Shown piece by piece: positions 22,699 to 30,711 of a DNA stretch of 64,000 bases (the stretch's first letter is position 1; every line of letters starts with the position of its first letter). The translations under genes and the position numbers were made by a program. The stretch covers positions 3,112,501 to 3,176,500 of the forward strand of contig NZ_CP151943.1 of assembly GCF_038592905.1 (NCBI RefSeq), in the 5' to 3' direction. The notes beneath the pieces were generated by a model, which saw nothing but the letters and a program-made list of their open reading frames with translations, made no database searches and was not told where the DNA came from. The stretch is from Neobacillus sp. FSL H8-0543 (GTDB lineage Bacteria > Bacillota > Bacilli > Bacillales > Cytobacillaceae).

Positions 22699-23136
22699 TT
22701 AAATCAATTCTAAAACAATTTCAGATAACCTATGTCTGATTACTAATTGAACCTTTCTTGCTTTTATATCGAATTTTTTAAGGTCTTCAGATTGTACTTC
22801 CCAAGAGATTTTTGTTTCTTGCTCTAATTTAACGATTGCTTCTTCTATCCAAGAATGATATTTTTCGTAAATTTCTATTGCAAAACTTTCATCTTGGAAT
22901 TCTTCAGGGCATTTAAAGCTGAGATGATAAAGCCATTTTTGAAAATCATTTTCACCAAATTTGATTACTCTTTGTTTCAATACTTCAATCAAGTCTTTTA
23001 TAAGGTTATTGTCAAATCTTTCTTCTTTCATTTTCTGTTCCAGTTTAGATAATGTAAGGTTGCTTAAATCCTTACTGTCCATCCACAATATGTCTTTTAC
23101 AATCTCTTTTAGTCTGTTCTTCTTAATGATAATCAC
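22699..23136 (-). CDS. Uncharacterised helical protein
   Basis: The 145-residue, mostly helical, charged protein (MIIIKKNRLKEIVKDILWMD...) has no signal or membrane segment and no motif I know. It looks cytoplasmic. The start is ATG 23136 with AAGGGTG upstream. Its AT-rich codon use and solitary position between lspA and a repeat suggest an accessory gene. An immunity-type protein is conceivable because such proteins are often small and helical, but there is no toxin gene beside it. Confidence 0.55.
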   Translation of the reverse strand: MIIIKKNRLKEIVKDILWMDSKDLSNLTLSKLEQKMKEERFDNNLIKDLIEVLKQRVIKFGENDFQKWLYHLSFKCPEEFQDESFAIEIYEKYHSWIEEAIVKLEQETKISWEVQSEDLKKFDIKARKVQLVIRHRLSEIVLELI

Positions 23137-23202
23137 CCTTTTTTAAAAATTATCCCTAAATATTACCATAAAATTTAATGTTGTCTATTTTATATATATT
23201 AA

Positions 23203-23225
23203 CAACAAAGTTTACGAAAACAGCC
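23203..23225 (-). repeat. GGCTGTTTTCG-type intergenic repeat, copy 3 (inverted)
   Basis: On the minus strand it reads GGCTGTTTTCGTAAACTTTG, very close to copies 1 and 2. The rest of 23137-23460 shows no gene. Confidence 0.45.
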
Positions 23226-23466
23226 ATAATAAAAGAAGGGATCGTTAGCAAGCCTCTATTTGTTTTAATATTTCAATCCGTAACTGGCTAACAAGTAAAA
23301 GTCAGCCTTACCGTTTCATATTAATCTATTTTGGTGATTTTTAAAAAGGAAAGGTTCTAAACCTAAGAAAGGAACGACCTCTAATTGTTTAAAAATATTT
23401 TTACTACTCCACTCTTGATCCCTTGGGTGAGAATTGATCCTCAAGATTTCTGATTTTTTCATTTGG

Positions 23467-23478
23467 GGACATATGTCC
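23467..23478. promoter_or_regulatory. Candidate Crp/Fnr-type operator
   Basis: GGACATATGTCC is a perfect 12-bp palindrome (flanks GG/TA), 64 bp before the first YdcZ gene. The Crp/Fnr regulator encoded in the same operon is the natural candidate to bind it. Confidence 0.5.
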
Positions 23479-23541
23479 TATCCGAACCACCTGGAAATAT
23501 CTTTTAATATAGAGAGAAAATCTAAATTAGGGGAGAAAATG

Positions 23542-23967
23542 ATGAAGGGGATTATCTTTGCAATAGTAGGTGGGGCATTTATTACCCTGCAAGGAATTGC
23601 CAATACAGTAATTAGTGAAGATGTCGGCACGTGGCAAGCAGCAACTGTTACCCAGTTTACTGGATTCATATTGGCTTTCCTTATCTTACTGTTCGTTCGA
23701 GATGGTAAATGGCAAAGCTTCAAACAAGTAAAACCGTTATATTTGATTGGTGGCGCCTTTGGGGCGATTGTTATTTTCAGTAATGTCGCATCCATTCAGA
23801 GAATTGGTGTTACCTTAAGCATATCAGCGATCCTGATTGCCCAACTAATCCTGACTTTTATCATTGATAGTAACGGTTGGTTTGAGCTTGAGAAGCAGAA
23901 GATGAAGCTTCCACAGTTTATTGGCATCGGAATGATGATAGCTGGAGTGGTAATACTAGGGTCTTAA
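23542..23967 (+). CDS. YdcZ-type DMT-family small transporter (DUF606)
   Basis: MKGIIFAIVGGAFITLQGIANTVI is the family opening. The protein has five hydrophobic helices over 141 residues, with the conserved W-x-A-x-x-TQFTG pattern (TWQAATVTQFTG). Such half-size DMT proteins work as hetero- or homodimers. ATG 23542 has GGGAG at six bases; ATG 23539 is too close to it. With the second YdcZ gene (24752) and the regulator between them it forms a compact transporter-regulator-transporter unit. The substrate is unknown. Confidence 0.8.
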   Translation: MKGIIFAIVGGAFITLQGIANTVISEDVGTWQAATVTQFTGFILAFLILLFVRDGKWQSFKQVKPLYLIGGAFGAIVIFSNVASIQRIGVTLSISAILIAQLILTFIIDSNGWFELEKQKMKLPQFIGIGMMIAGVVILGS

Positions 23968-24012
23968 TAGTGTATTCCAGGAATTACAGGTGAAAAGTGG
24001 AGGTGGATCCGA

Positions 24013-24708
24013 GTGAAAGAAATAAAAGATCAGGAACAATTGCTATCGTATATACAAGACTTTCAACTTGAATCGGTTTTTCATGAGCCTTTATTTCCGC
24101 ATTTGTCATTGTACAGCTTTGAACAAGGGGAACTCATCTGTTCCCAAGGGGAAGCTTCACAGTATTTGTATGTACTTGTTAAGGGGAAGCTTAAAATCTA
24201 TACCAGCTCGCATGAAGGAAACACACTTATTCTCTCTTTTCAGAAACCGCTAGAGTTGATTGGGGATATTGAGTATGTACAGGGTATTGACATTATCAAT
24301 ACAGTTGAAGCGGTATCGCCTGTCACGATGATTGGGATTCATCAGCGCTGGTTGAAAAAATACGGCAGTGACCATGCTCCATTGCTGCGATTTTTATTGG
24401 ATGTCATTACGAAAAAGTTTTATCTTAAAAATAATTCGATGAGTCTTAATATCATGAACCCTGTCGAAGTTCGTTTGGCTAGTTATCTCCTGTCTGTTAC
24501 CTTGGATGAGTTCGATTCGCTTTTTAAAAACCAAATAAACATCAGTATAAAGGATGCAGCCAACTTAATTGGAACAAGTGCCAGACATTTAAATCGAGTC
24601 ATCAAGCATTTATGTTCAGTAGGTCTAATTGAGCGTAACAAGGGAACCATCCTAGTTAAGGACAGAGAAGGATTAAGGAAATTGGCGGGGGATAATATTT
24701 ACGAATAG
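24013..24708 (+). CDS. Crp/Fnr-family regulator (YeiL-like)
   Basis: Residues about 25-125 are a cyclic-nucleotide-binding-type beta barrel (FEQGELICSQGEASQYLYVLVKGKLKIY), and the C-terminal 70 residues carry a winged helix (IKDAANLIGTSARHLNRVIKHL). Length 231 is typical. It lacks an FNR-type Cys cluster, so it is not an iron-sulfur oxygen sensor. Start GTG 24013 with GGAGGTGG upstream. Placement between two YdcZ genes suggests local control through the palindrome at 23467. Confidence 0.85.
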   Translation: MKEIKDQEQLLSYIQDFQLESVFHEPLFPHLSLYSFEQGELICSQGEASQYLYVLVKGKLKIYTSSHEGNTLILSFQKPLELIGDIEYVQGIDIINTVEAVSPVTMIGIHQRWLKKYGSDHAPLLRFLLDVITKKFYLKNNSMSLNIMNPVEVRLASYLLSVTLDEFDSLFKNQINISIKDAANLIGTSARHLNRVIKHLCSVGLIERNKGTILVKDREGLRKLAGDNIYE

Positions 24709-24751
24709 TTTTTCTTCATATAATAAGTTTAGTAAATGGGAGAGATAGAGG

Positions 24752-25240
24752 ATGATTATTGGATTATTGTTCGCAATTTTGGCCGGGGCGCTGGTTGGTT
24801 TGCAAAATATCTTTAACAGTAAGGTGAATGAACGCACGGGGTCTTGGGCGACAACGACATTAGTATTAGGTTTAGGTTCCCTGGCTTCACTGACATTCGG
24901 CCTTCTCTTCGAAGGGGGACAGCTATTTAACCTACAAAATATGAAGCTCTGGTATTGGTTTAGTGGAGTGCTAGGGGTAGGAGTAGTCGTTTGTCTTGTC
25001 CAAGGGATCAAGCTGTTAGGAGCAACCTATGCCATCGCCATTGCTCTAACCTCCCAGCTCGTATTTGCTTTATTGGGGGACTCATTCGGCTGGTTAGGGC
25101 TAAATAAGGTTCCGTTTACAATAAATCAGTTGGTAGGAGTGCTTGTTATTGTCGGTGGGATTGTTGTCTTTAAATTTGGCGGTAGCAGGGTGAGCCAGAA
25201 GTCAGCAAAGATACCCTATCCAGTTGTGAAAGAGAACTAA
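24752..25240 (+). CDS. YdcZ-type DMT-family small transporter (DUF606)
   Basis: The 162-residue protein has five helices: LFAILAGALVGLQNIFNSKV at the N-terminus, SWATTTLVLGLG, then GIKLLGATYAIAIALTSQLVFALLGDSFGWLG. It resembles the product at 23542 and probably pairs with it. AAATGGGAG lies before the ATG. A 15-residue polar tail follows the last helix. It ends the operon; a long, strong terminator follows. Confidence 0.8.
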   Translation: MIIGLLFAILAGALVGLQNIFNSKVNERTGSWATTTLVLGLGSLASLTFGLLFEGGQLFNLQNMKLWYWFSGVLGVGVVVCLVQGIKLLGATYAIAIALTSQLVFALLGDSFGWLGLNKVPFTINQLVGVLVIVGGIVVFKFGGSRVSQKSAKIPYPVVKEN

Positions 25241-25260
25241 GTCTTAATAGAATAATAGGA

Positions 25261-25306
25261 AGGTCGGACATCCATTACGGTGAGTAATGGATGTCCAACC
25301 TTTTTG
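25261..25306 (+). terminator. Terminator of the YdcZ operon
   Basis: An 18-bp stem (25261-25278 with 25284-25301, one mismatch) is followed by TTTTT. It contains the sequence GGACATCC. Confidence 0.9.
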
Positions 25307-25461
25307 AATTATTTATCAGAGAATTCAATAAAATACTAACTTTAGATTGTGGTACATTGGGTCAGTCCACTGGTAAAATTGATGTAATAATTTGAACTTT
25401 AGCATCCTTAGCGGATATTTATTTTCAGGATGAATAAGTTATATTGAAGAAGTAAAATAAA

Positions 25462-25600
25462 TATCTCGAAATCAAGAATCTTTAATTTGACATTAATTAT
25501 AAAAAGTATTATTATAAAATTGTTCACAAAATGTTCACACTTACTGCTTTGAACGACAAGAGGAGGAATAAATCAAAACAAATATCTCGAATTCGAGAAT
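25462..25600 (+). promoter_or_regulatory. Promoter flanked by two MhqR-like boxes
   Basis: TTGACA (25487-25492), 17 bp, TATTAT (25510-25515) form a good sigma-A promoter. ATCTCGAAATCAAGA (25463-25477) lies before it, and the perfect palindrome TCTCGAATTCGAGA (25585-25598) after it. This is the design of the B. subtilis MhqR operator, a MarR/DUF24-type system responding to quinones. A GAGGAGGAATA ribosome-site-like stretch near 25559 has no open frame after it. The rest of 25307-25763 contains no gene. Confidence 0.6.
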
Positions 25601-25763
25601 TTTTAATTAAAAGGTTTTTAATAAATATTTTTTATAGGTATTTAATTAAATTTTTGAGAAGGAATTAATATTTCATAAGCAAGAATGTAAAGTAAAGCAT
25701 TCTGAGAAACTAATATAGTTAAATCATTATTAAATTAATAACAGAAAATGGGAGGAATTTAAC

Positions 25764-26504
25764 ATGAAATTACAAAATAAAGTAGCGATTATTACTGGGG
25801 CAGCACAAGGAATGGGTGCTATGCATGTTCGTAAATTTGTTGAAGAAGGCGCTAAAGTCGTTATTACAGATATAAATGTAGAAGCAGCACAAAAGTTAGC
25901 AGATGAAGTCGGCGAAAATGCAATTGCATTGAAACTTGATGTGTCAAAAGCTGACAATTGGAAAGAAGTCGTAGAAAAAACGGAAGAAAAATTCGGACCT
26001 GTCACTGTATTAGTCAACAACGCTGGAGTTGGTATTTTCAAATTATTAGAAGATCTAACAGAAGAGGATTTTAGATTAACATTTGAAATCGATGAATTAG
26101 GCGTATTTTTAGGTATGAAAACAGTCGTACCTTCCATGAAAAAAGCAAATGGTGGGTCTATCGTAAATATCTCATCCGTTGACGGTTTAGTAAGTGCGCC
26201 AACAGCCATCGCCTATAGTGCAGCAAAGCATGCTGTTACTGGTATGACAAAAGGAGCTGCTGCTGAACTTGGTCAATACGGTATTAGAGTAAATTCAGTT
26301 CATCCTGGAGTTATTGAATCTCCAATGGCTGAACAAGGCGATGTGGCTGAATATATTAAAAAACTCGAACAAGACATTCCTTTAAGAAGAAGAGCAAAAA
26401 CAGAAGAAGTTTCAAATTTGGTTATATATCTTGCTTCCGATGATTCAAGCTATTCAACTGGTTCTCAATTTGTTGTAGATGGCGGTATGATTTCAGATTT
26501 ATAA
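25764..26504 (+). CDS. Short-chain dehydrogenase/reductase (SDR)
   Basis: Classical SDR of 246 residues: TGAAQGMG (NAD(P) binding, residues 11-18), NNAG, catalytic Ser in NISSVDG and YSAAK with the catalytic Tyr/Lys. The Asp at the end of beta-2 (VVITDIN) favours NAD(H). The C-terminal GSQFVVDGGMIS is typical of FabG-like members. It could be a quinone, butanediol or hydroxysteroid-like dehydrogenase; sequence does not decide. MhqR-like boxes upstream point to electrophile stress. First of a tandem series of three SDR sequences, the middle one decayed. Confidence 0.85.
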   Translation: MKLQNKVAIITGAAQGMGAMHVRKFVEEGAKVVITDINVEAAQKLADEVGENAIALKLDVSKADNWKEVVEKTEEKFGPVTVLVNNAGVGIFKLLEDLTEEDFRLTFEIDELGVFLGMKTVVPSMKKANGGSIVNISSVDGLVSAPTAIAYSAAKHAVTGMTKGAAAELGQYGIRVNSVHPGVIESPMAEQGDVAEYIKKLEQDIPLRRRAKTEEVSNLVIYLASDDSSYSTGSQFVVDGGMISDL

Positions 26505-26557
26505 TTTCTAACCATAGAAATACAATTTATTTCTAAACATGAACATGTATTTCACTT

Positions 26558-26674
26558 GCATTAGAATATGTAGCAAGAAATATTCGTGTGAACTCTTTAG
26601 CACCAGGCTTTATTGATACACCAATTATTCCTGAAGAAAGTAAAAGGGAGCTTGCTTTTATTAAATACTTTTAA
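26558..26674 (+). pseudogene. 3' remnant of an SDR gene
   Basis: The frame reads ALEYVARNIRVNSLAPGFID then TPIIPEESKRELAFIKYF and stop. This is the segment after the catalytic Tyr/Lys of an SDR (the 'RVNSLAPG' loop). No upstream part exists: 26505-26557 is AT-rich junk. It seems to be what is left of a third SDR gene between two intact ones. Confidence 0.8.
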
Positions 26675-26694
26675 AAAATAAGGAGAGATTTTAA

Positions 26695-27465
26695 ATGAAT
26701 TTTGAAGGTAAAGTAGTCATTGTTACAGGTGCAGCAGGCGGTATCGGGAAAGAAGTCGTACGAAAATTAGCTAACGCACAAGCGAAAGTTGTATTAGTTG
26801 ATTTAAACGAAGACGCAATCAAAGCCGTTCAAGCTGAGCTTGGTTTAACAGAAGAAAATAGTTTAATGGTAAAAGCAGATGTTTCTAATGAAGAAAGTGT
26901 TAAAAATTATGTAGATCAAGCAATCTCTAAATTTGGTCGCATTGATGGCTTTGTAAATAACGCAGGCGTTGAAGGTCCAGCTAAACCACTTGAAGAAATT
27001 ACAGAAAAAGAATTTGATTTCGTTTACGGAATTAACGTAAAAGGCGTACTTTTCGGACTTAAATACGTATTACCGATAATGAAAGCACAAAAATCTGGTG
27101 CAATCGTCAATACTTCATCAGTAGCTGGTTTAATTGGTTCACCAAGCATGGTATTATACAACTCATCTAAACACGCAGTAATGGGTATTAATAAAGTTGC
27201 GGCTCTAGAAGCAGCAGAATTTAACGTTCGTGTGAATACAGTAAACCCAGGTGTAATTAATACACAAATGATGCGCAAAATTGAAGCAAAAGTTGCGCCA
27301 GGTGCAGCAGAAGCAGTAAAAGCAGCTTATAACGATGCAGTACCAATGAAACGCTACGGTGAGCCTGAAGAAGTAGCTAACGTAATTGCGTTTTTACTTT
27401 CTGACGAAGCTTCTTATGTAAGCTCATCTTCATTTACTGTTGATGGTGCTTTATACAACGTGTAA
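26695..27465 (+). CDS. Short-chain dehydrogenase/reductase (SDR)
   Basis: The 256-residue classical SDR has TGAAGGIGKEV, a beta-2 Asp (VVLVDLN, so NAD(H) is likely), NNAGVEGP, NTSSVAG and catalytic YNSSK. AAGGAGAG precedes the ATG. It resembles the SDR at 25764 moderately, consistent with an old duplication. Substrate unknown. Its strongly biased, 'clean' codon use (many GCA/GTA/TTA) suggests good expression. Confidence 0.85.
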   Translation: MNFEGKVVIVTGAAGGIGKEVVRKLANAQAKVVLVDLNEDAIKAVQAELGLTEENSLMVKADVSNEESVKNYVDQAISKFGRIDGFVNNAGVEGPAKPLEEITEKEFDFVYGINVKGVLFGLKYVLPIMKAQKSGAIVNTSSVAGLIGSPSMVLYNSSKHAVMGINKVAALEAAEFNVRVNTVNPGVINTQMMRKIEAKVAPGAAEAVKAAYNDAVPMKRYGEPEEVANVIAFLLSDEASYVSSSSFTVDGALYNV

Positions 27466-27538
27466 TTAAACGAATAACGAGCGCAGGGGCTATCCTATAA
27501 GAACCCTGCGAGGTAAAAATCCTCCAAAATGAAAACAC

Positions 27539-27578
27539 ACGCACGAATGTTGATATAACAGCATTCGTGCGTTTTGCT
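27539..27578 (+). terminator. Terminator after the second SDR gene
   Basis: ACGCACGAATG (27539-27549) pairs with CATTCGTGCGT (27562-27572), then a T-rich tail. A second hairpin (CGCAGGG/CCCTGCG, 27482-27510) lies just before it. Confidence 0.85.
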
Positions 27579-27705
27579 TTTCTTAGTAATTCAGATAAAA
27601 TAAGTAAAAGAGATAGAATTAGTCTATGACCGTAAATGGTATGCTTGTTTATCTGTTTTCCGATGAATGGCTTACGCTCTTCTTCCACTTTCCTGCAACT
27701 CAAAA

Positions 27706-27732
27706 ATAAAAAGGACTGCACCACTGCAGTCC
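27706..27732 (-). terminator. Terminator of the antiporter gene
   Basis: GGACTGCA (27713-27720) and TGCAGTCC (27725-27732) form the stem; the minus-strand T-run is TTTTTATTTTT. Confidence 0.85.
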
Positions 27733-27764
27733 CAATTTTTACTCTCGCTCTTGTTAGTTGTATA

Positions 27765-28937
27765 TTAAAAACCTTGTGCTTTTGCTTTATGCCCTTGATC
27801 TAGTTCATTCCGAGTTCCAAAAATCATTTTTAATAACGGAGGTGTAACTAGTGTCGTCACAATGATGACAATAATCATCGCGGTGTAATATTGAGCAGGT
27901 AACAAGCCACTCTCTAATCCCATTGCAGCTAAGATCAAGGCAACCTCTCCCCTTGAAATCATCCCAGCACCAATCCCCATTGAAGACCTTGTATTAAATC
28001 CTGAAACCTTAGCACCAACACCTGAGCCGATAAACTTCGATAATAGTGCGACCACTGAGAAAATCACAATAAATCCTACTTGGTTACCGATTCCTTCAAA
28101 TGAAACAGCTAATCCAATACTGACGAAGAAGAATGGCACAAAAAGTCCATTCGCAATAGGTTCTACTTTATGCTCAATTTCTTCTTTAAATTTGGTTTGA
28201 GCAATCGCAAGTCCTGCAAAGAATGTACCAATAATTCCAGCCACACCAACTGCTTCTGCAAAATAGGCAAAGCCAAAACAGATAATTAAACCTGCACTTA
28301 AAACAGCCTCCGTAATTTTAAAGTGAGAAAAGACTTGAATAAATCTAGGTACCAACCATTTAGAAGCTAGAATAATAATCACAAAGAAGATGATTTTCTT
28401 TCCAATGAGTAAAGCAAGGTTTGTATCGGACCCTGCAAAGAGGCTCATTGCAATCGCAATTAGAATAACAACAATAATATCGTCTAATACGGCTGCTCCT
28501 AGTAAGGTAGAACCTTCCTTACTATTTAACCAGCCAAGCTCTCTTAGCGTTTGAACCGAGATGCTAACCGATGTTGCCGCTAATAATAATCCTATAAAAA
28601 TAGATTCTGCAACGGATAGATTATAGAATTGTGCTACCAAATAGCATAAAAGAATAGGTGCAATGACACCACCGACGGCAACGAGTATAGCTGCTTTTTT
28701 ATTCTTATTTAAATCTGTTAAATTTGTTTCTAATCCTGCCAAAAACATTAAAAGTAAGACACCAATTTGGCTAAAAATACTGATGATTTCTGTATCCTGT
28801 ACCCACCCAAGCAGTGCAGGTCCCAAAAAAATACCAACAATAATTTTACCTAGAACGGATGGCTGCCCCAAGCGAATGCTTAATTGACCAGCAATTTTTG
28901 TTGCCAGTAAAATAATGACAATTTGTAAAATAAACAT
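27765..28937 (-). CDS. CPA2-family Na+(K+)/H+ antiporter
   Basis: The 390-residue protein has about twelve helices in the KefB/NapA arrangement: LGQPSVLGKIIVGIFLGPALLG, MFLAGLETNL, the functional AAVLDDI of helix 5-6 with the paired Asp, and FFVSIGLAV. It lacks a C-terminal TrkA domain, as in many Bacillus Na+/H+ exchangers. ATG 28937 is set by AGGAGGT six bases upstream; 28 further upstream codons are open but run through the leader hairpin. Expression is probably controlled by the leader RNA at 28965-29013. Confidence 0.88.
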   Translation of the reverse strand: MFILQIVIILLATKIAGQLSIRLGQPSVLGKIIVGIFLGPALLGWVQDTEIISIFSQIGVLLLMFLAGLETNLTDLNKNKKAAILVAVGGVIAPILLCYLVAQFYNLSVAESIFIGLLLAATSVSISVQTLRELGWLNSKEGSTLLGAAVLDDIIVVILIAIAMSLFAGSDTNLALLIGKKIIFFVIIILASKWLVPRFIQVFSHFKITEAVLSAGLIICFGFAYFAEAVGVAGIIGTFFAGLAIAQTKFKEEIEHKVEPIANGLFVPFFFVSIGLAVSFEGIGNQVGFIVIFSVVALLSKFIGSGVGAKVSGFNTRSSMGIGAGMISRGEVALILAAMGLESGLLPAQYYTAMIIVIIVTTLVTPPLLKMIFGTRNELDQGHKAKAQGF

Positions 28938-28964
28938 ACATAACCTCCTAAAATGAATTTTTGG

Positions 28965-29013
28965 ACAAAAAAAACACATGGCGGTCCCTAGATGACAGGC
29001 TCCTCCATGTGTT
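28965..29013 (-). ncRNA. Leader RNA with terminator-like hairpin; candidate cation riboswitch
   Basis: On the minus strand the arms AACACATGG (29013-29005) and CCATGTGTT (28981-28973) close a 23-nt loop rich in conserved-looking bases (GGAGCCTGTC...AGGGACCGCC), followed at once by eight T. The hairpin sits about 15 bp before the antiporter's ribosome site. An attenuator is directly visible. Position and loop recall the Na+-responsive DUF1646-type riboswitch class, but I recall that consensus only in outline, so the class is tentative. Confidence 0.55.
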
Positions 29014-29166
29014 ACGTTCATAATTTAATTAGTTCTAATAATAACATCTCTTATTTTGTTTGTACATCAGATAATTATGGAAAAACTTCTACACCTAATC
29101 AATGGTACGTTATACTAGAGGAGGTCGCTTTTAATAGAATTTATATTTTTTCATAGGAGTTAGATA

Positions 29167-29805
29167 ATGGATAGAAAAGAGAAGTCACTACTTGATTTTT
29201 ACTATGGTAAGATTTTGAATCATACCTTTGATGAAAAGGATTTTTATGCCTTTTTATTTCTTTTACGAAACCAGAGTACAGAGATAAGATGTATAAATGA
29301 GCTGGCGGATTTTATTGCGTATCGAGGTAAGAACGAAGGGTTTATCAAGGAATACCTTTTAGAAACACGGCAAAAGTTTGAGAGGCTTGGGAAAGTAAAT
29401 ACCCCGATTAGGATAGAAGATGTCTTTTCCTTTAGGGAGGTGAAATCGGCGATTAATAAAGCGCTGATGGAGTGTCAGTTAAAAGGATTGGAAAATGAAC
29501 AGATCAATAATATCCTCATCTGTATTCTCTCGCTTCTCCAGCATATACCGATAATGGACAAAGGAAGAGAGATCGGAATGCTGTTTTTGGCCATATCGAC
29601 GAAACAGGTTCTCCTAATGGCAGAAGTCGAAATTGTCCAAAATGGAAATAAGAAATCACATGCGGTTTTCCCAGTCATGACAGCAAATAACCAATATCAC
29701 GAAATAAAAAAACAAGATAAATATGATACCCCTTATTTCTTTGATAAAAATATCCTAGAAATAGCGAACAACCAAGAGAAGTTAGAGATTACCATACTAA
29801 AATAA
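29167..29805 (+). CDS. Uncharacterised protein, 212 aa
   Basis: No signal peptide or membrane helix. The N-terminal ~110 residues look helical (SLLDFYYGKILNHTFDEKDFYAFLFLLRNQS...). The C-terminal third (MAEVEIVQNGNKKSHAVFPVMTANNQYHEI) looks like a beta-rich domain. The start has TAGGAG upstream. I do not recognise the family. It is monocistronic and followed by a terminator. Confidence 0.6.
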   Translation: MDRKEKSLLDFYYGKILNHTFDEKDFYAFLFLLRNQSTEIRCINELADFIAYRGKNEGFIKEYLLETRQKFERLGKVNTPIRIEDVFSFREVKSAINKALMECQLKGLENEQINNILICILSLLQHIPIMDKGREIGMLFLAISTKQVLLMAEVEIVQNGNKKSHAVFPVMTANNQYHEIKKQDKYDTPYFFDKNILEIANNQEKLEITILK

Positions 29806-29824
29806 TCATTTTTCGACTTCGTGA

Positions 29825-29880
29825 GCAAAAGTAACCAACCTTCCCCCTGCATTTATGCATGGGCTAAGGTTGCTTTTGTA
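29825..29880 (+). terminator. Terminator after the 212-aa gene
   Basis: CAAAAG-t-AACC at 29826-29836 pairs with GGTTGCTTTTG at 29868-29878 around an inner stem; T-rich tail. Confidence 0.6.
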
Positions 29881-29981
29881 TGTATTAACCTGAACGAATA
29901 TTACCTTTTTATTGTGTAAATAGCTGTAACCGTTGGTAGATAAGAATTAATAAAATAAATCAAACGTTTAATTACATCATT

Positions 29982-30566
29982 TTAAAACTTTCTTAAATTA
30001 ATCACTTCCGTATTAGTAAGCATTGTTAATTGTTCAATCATAAAGGTTGATGGAAATTGAAAGTCGGTTTGAATCCAGTAAAAAATGAGTCCTAATGTTG
30101 CACTTGTTTGATAGTGTATATACATTTCATAATTCACCTTACCCATAGGGGATTCTATATCCATATGGATATTATCAGAAAAGATATTTATGAAAAGTTC
30201 CTCCACATGATGTTTAAAATCCTCATGGCCAAAATATAACGCATGAAAAATTTTCTTGTTTTTTTCTATATAGTCAAAGATTCCTATTGTGGTCGGTGTG
30301 ACCCCACTTACTTTTATTATTTTTTCATTTTTAAAGGCAGTCAAAATCGCGTTCTTTAACCCCTCTAATACATCGTAAAGCATTTCCTTCAGTAATTCCG
30401 GCTTATTTGAAAAGTGGCAATAAAAGGTTGCTCGATTTACATTCGCATATTGGGTTATCATTAACACCGTTATTTTCTCATCTGAAAACCGTTCTAATAA
30501 TTGGATATATGCATTTTTTAATGCTGATCTGGTTCTCTTTATTCTTCGATCCGTTCTTTCATCCAT
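29982..30566 (-). CDS. TetR-family regulator
   Basis: Residues 10-60 form the TetR helix-turn-helix (KITVLMITQYANVNRATFYCHFSNK), and the C-terminal helical domain ends with an aromatic segment (IHYQTSATLGLIFYWIQTDFQF), as in the DhaS-like (TetR_C_33) group. Length 194 is normal. It is divergent from the butanediol-dehydrogenase-like gene with 145 bp between them, so it probably represses both. Candidate palindromes lie in the gap. Start ATG 30566 with AGGAGAA upstream. Confidence 0.85.
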   Translation of the reverse strand: MDERTDRRIKRTRSALKNAYIQLLERFSDEKITVLMITQYANVNRATFYCHFSNKPELLKEMLYDVLEGLKNAILTAFKNEKIIKVSGVTPTTIGIFDYIEKNKKIFHALYFGHEDFKHHVEELFINIFSDNIHMDIESPMGKVNYEMYIHYQTSATLGLIFYWIQTDFQFPSTFMIEQLTMLTNTEVINLRKF

Positions 30567-30590
30567 CGTAATTTCTCCTAATTATTAATT

Positions 30591-30661
30591 AAACAACAAT
30601 AAGTAGAAAAGTGTTGTTTAAACATCAATTAACCTAGTCTTGTTAAAGGCCTTTTCAACAA
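30591..30661. promoter_or_regulatory. Divergent control region with TetR-type inverted repeats
   Basis: AAACAACA (30591-30598) and TGTTGTTT (30612-30619) are perfect inverted repeats 13 bp apart. A second imperfect palindrome, TTGTT-N10-TCAACAA, lies at 30637-30661. Either could be the TetR operator. Start-site boxes were not clear to me. Confidence 0.45.
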
Positions 30662-30711
30662 TAATGATACTATAAAATTGTATCAAATTCATTTTTTAGG
30701 AGGACAAATTA

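Noticed and set aside
25355..25400. Possible third copy of the 53-bp repeat (GTCAGTCCACTGGTAAA)
   Set aside because: Only the first ~17 bases resemble the others; the palindrome and the end are absent.
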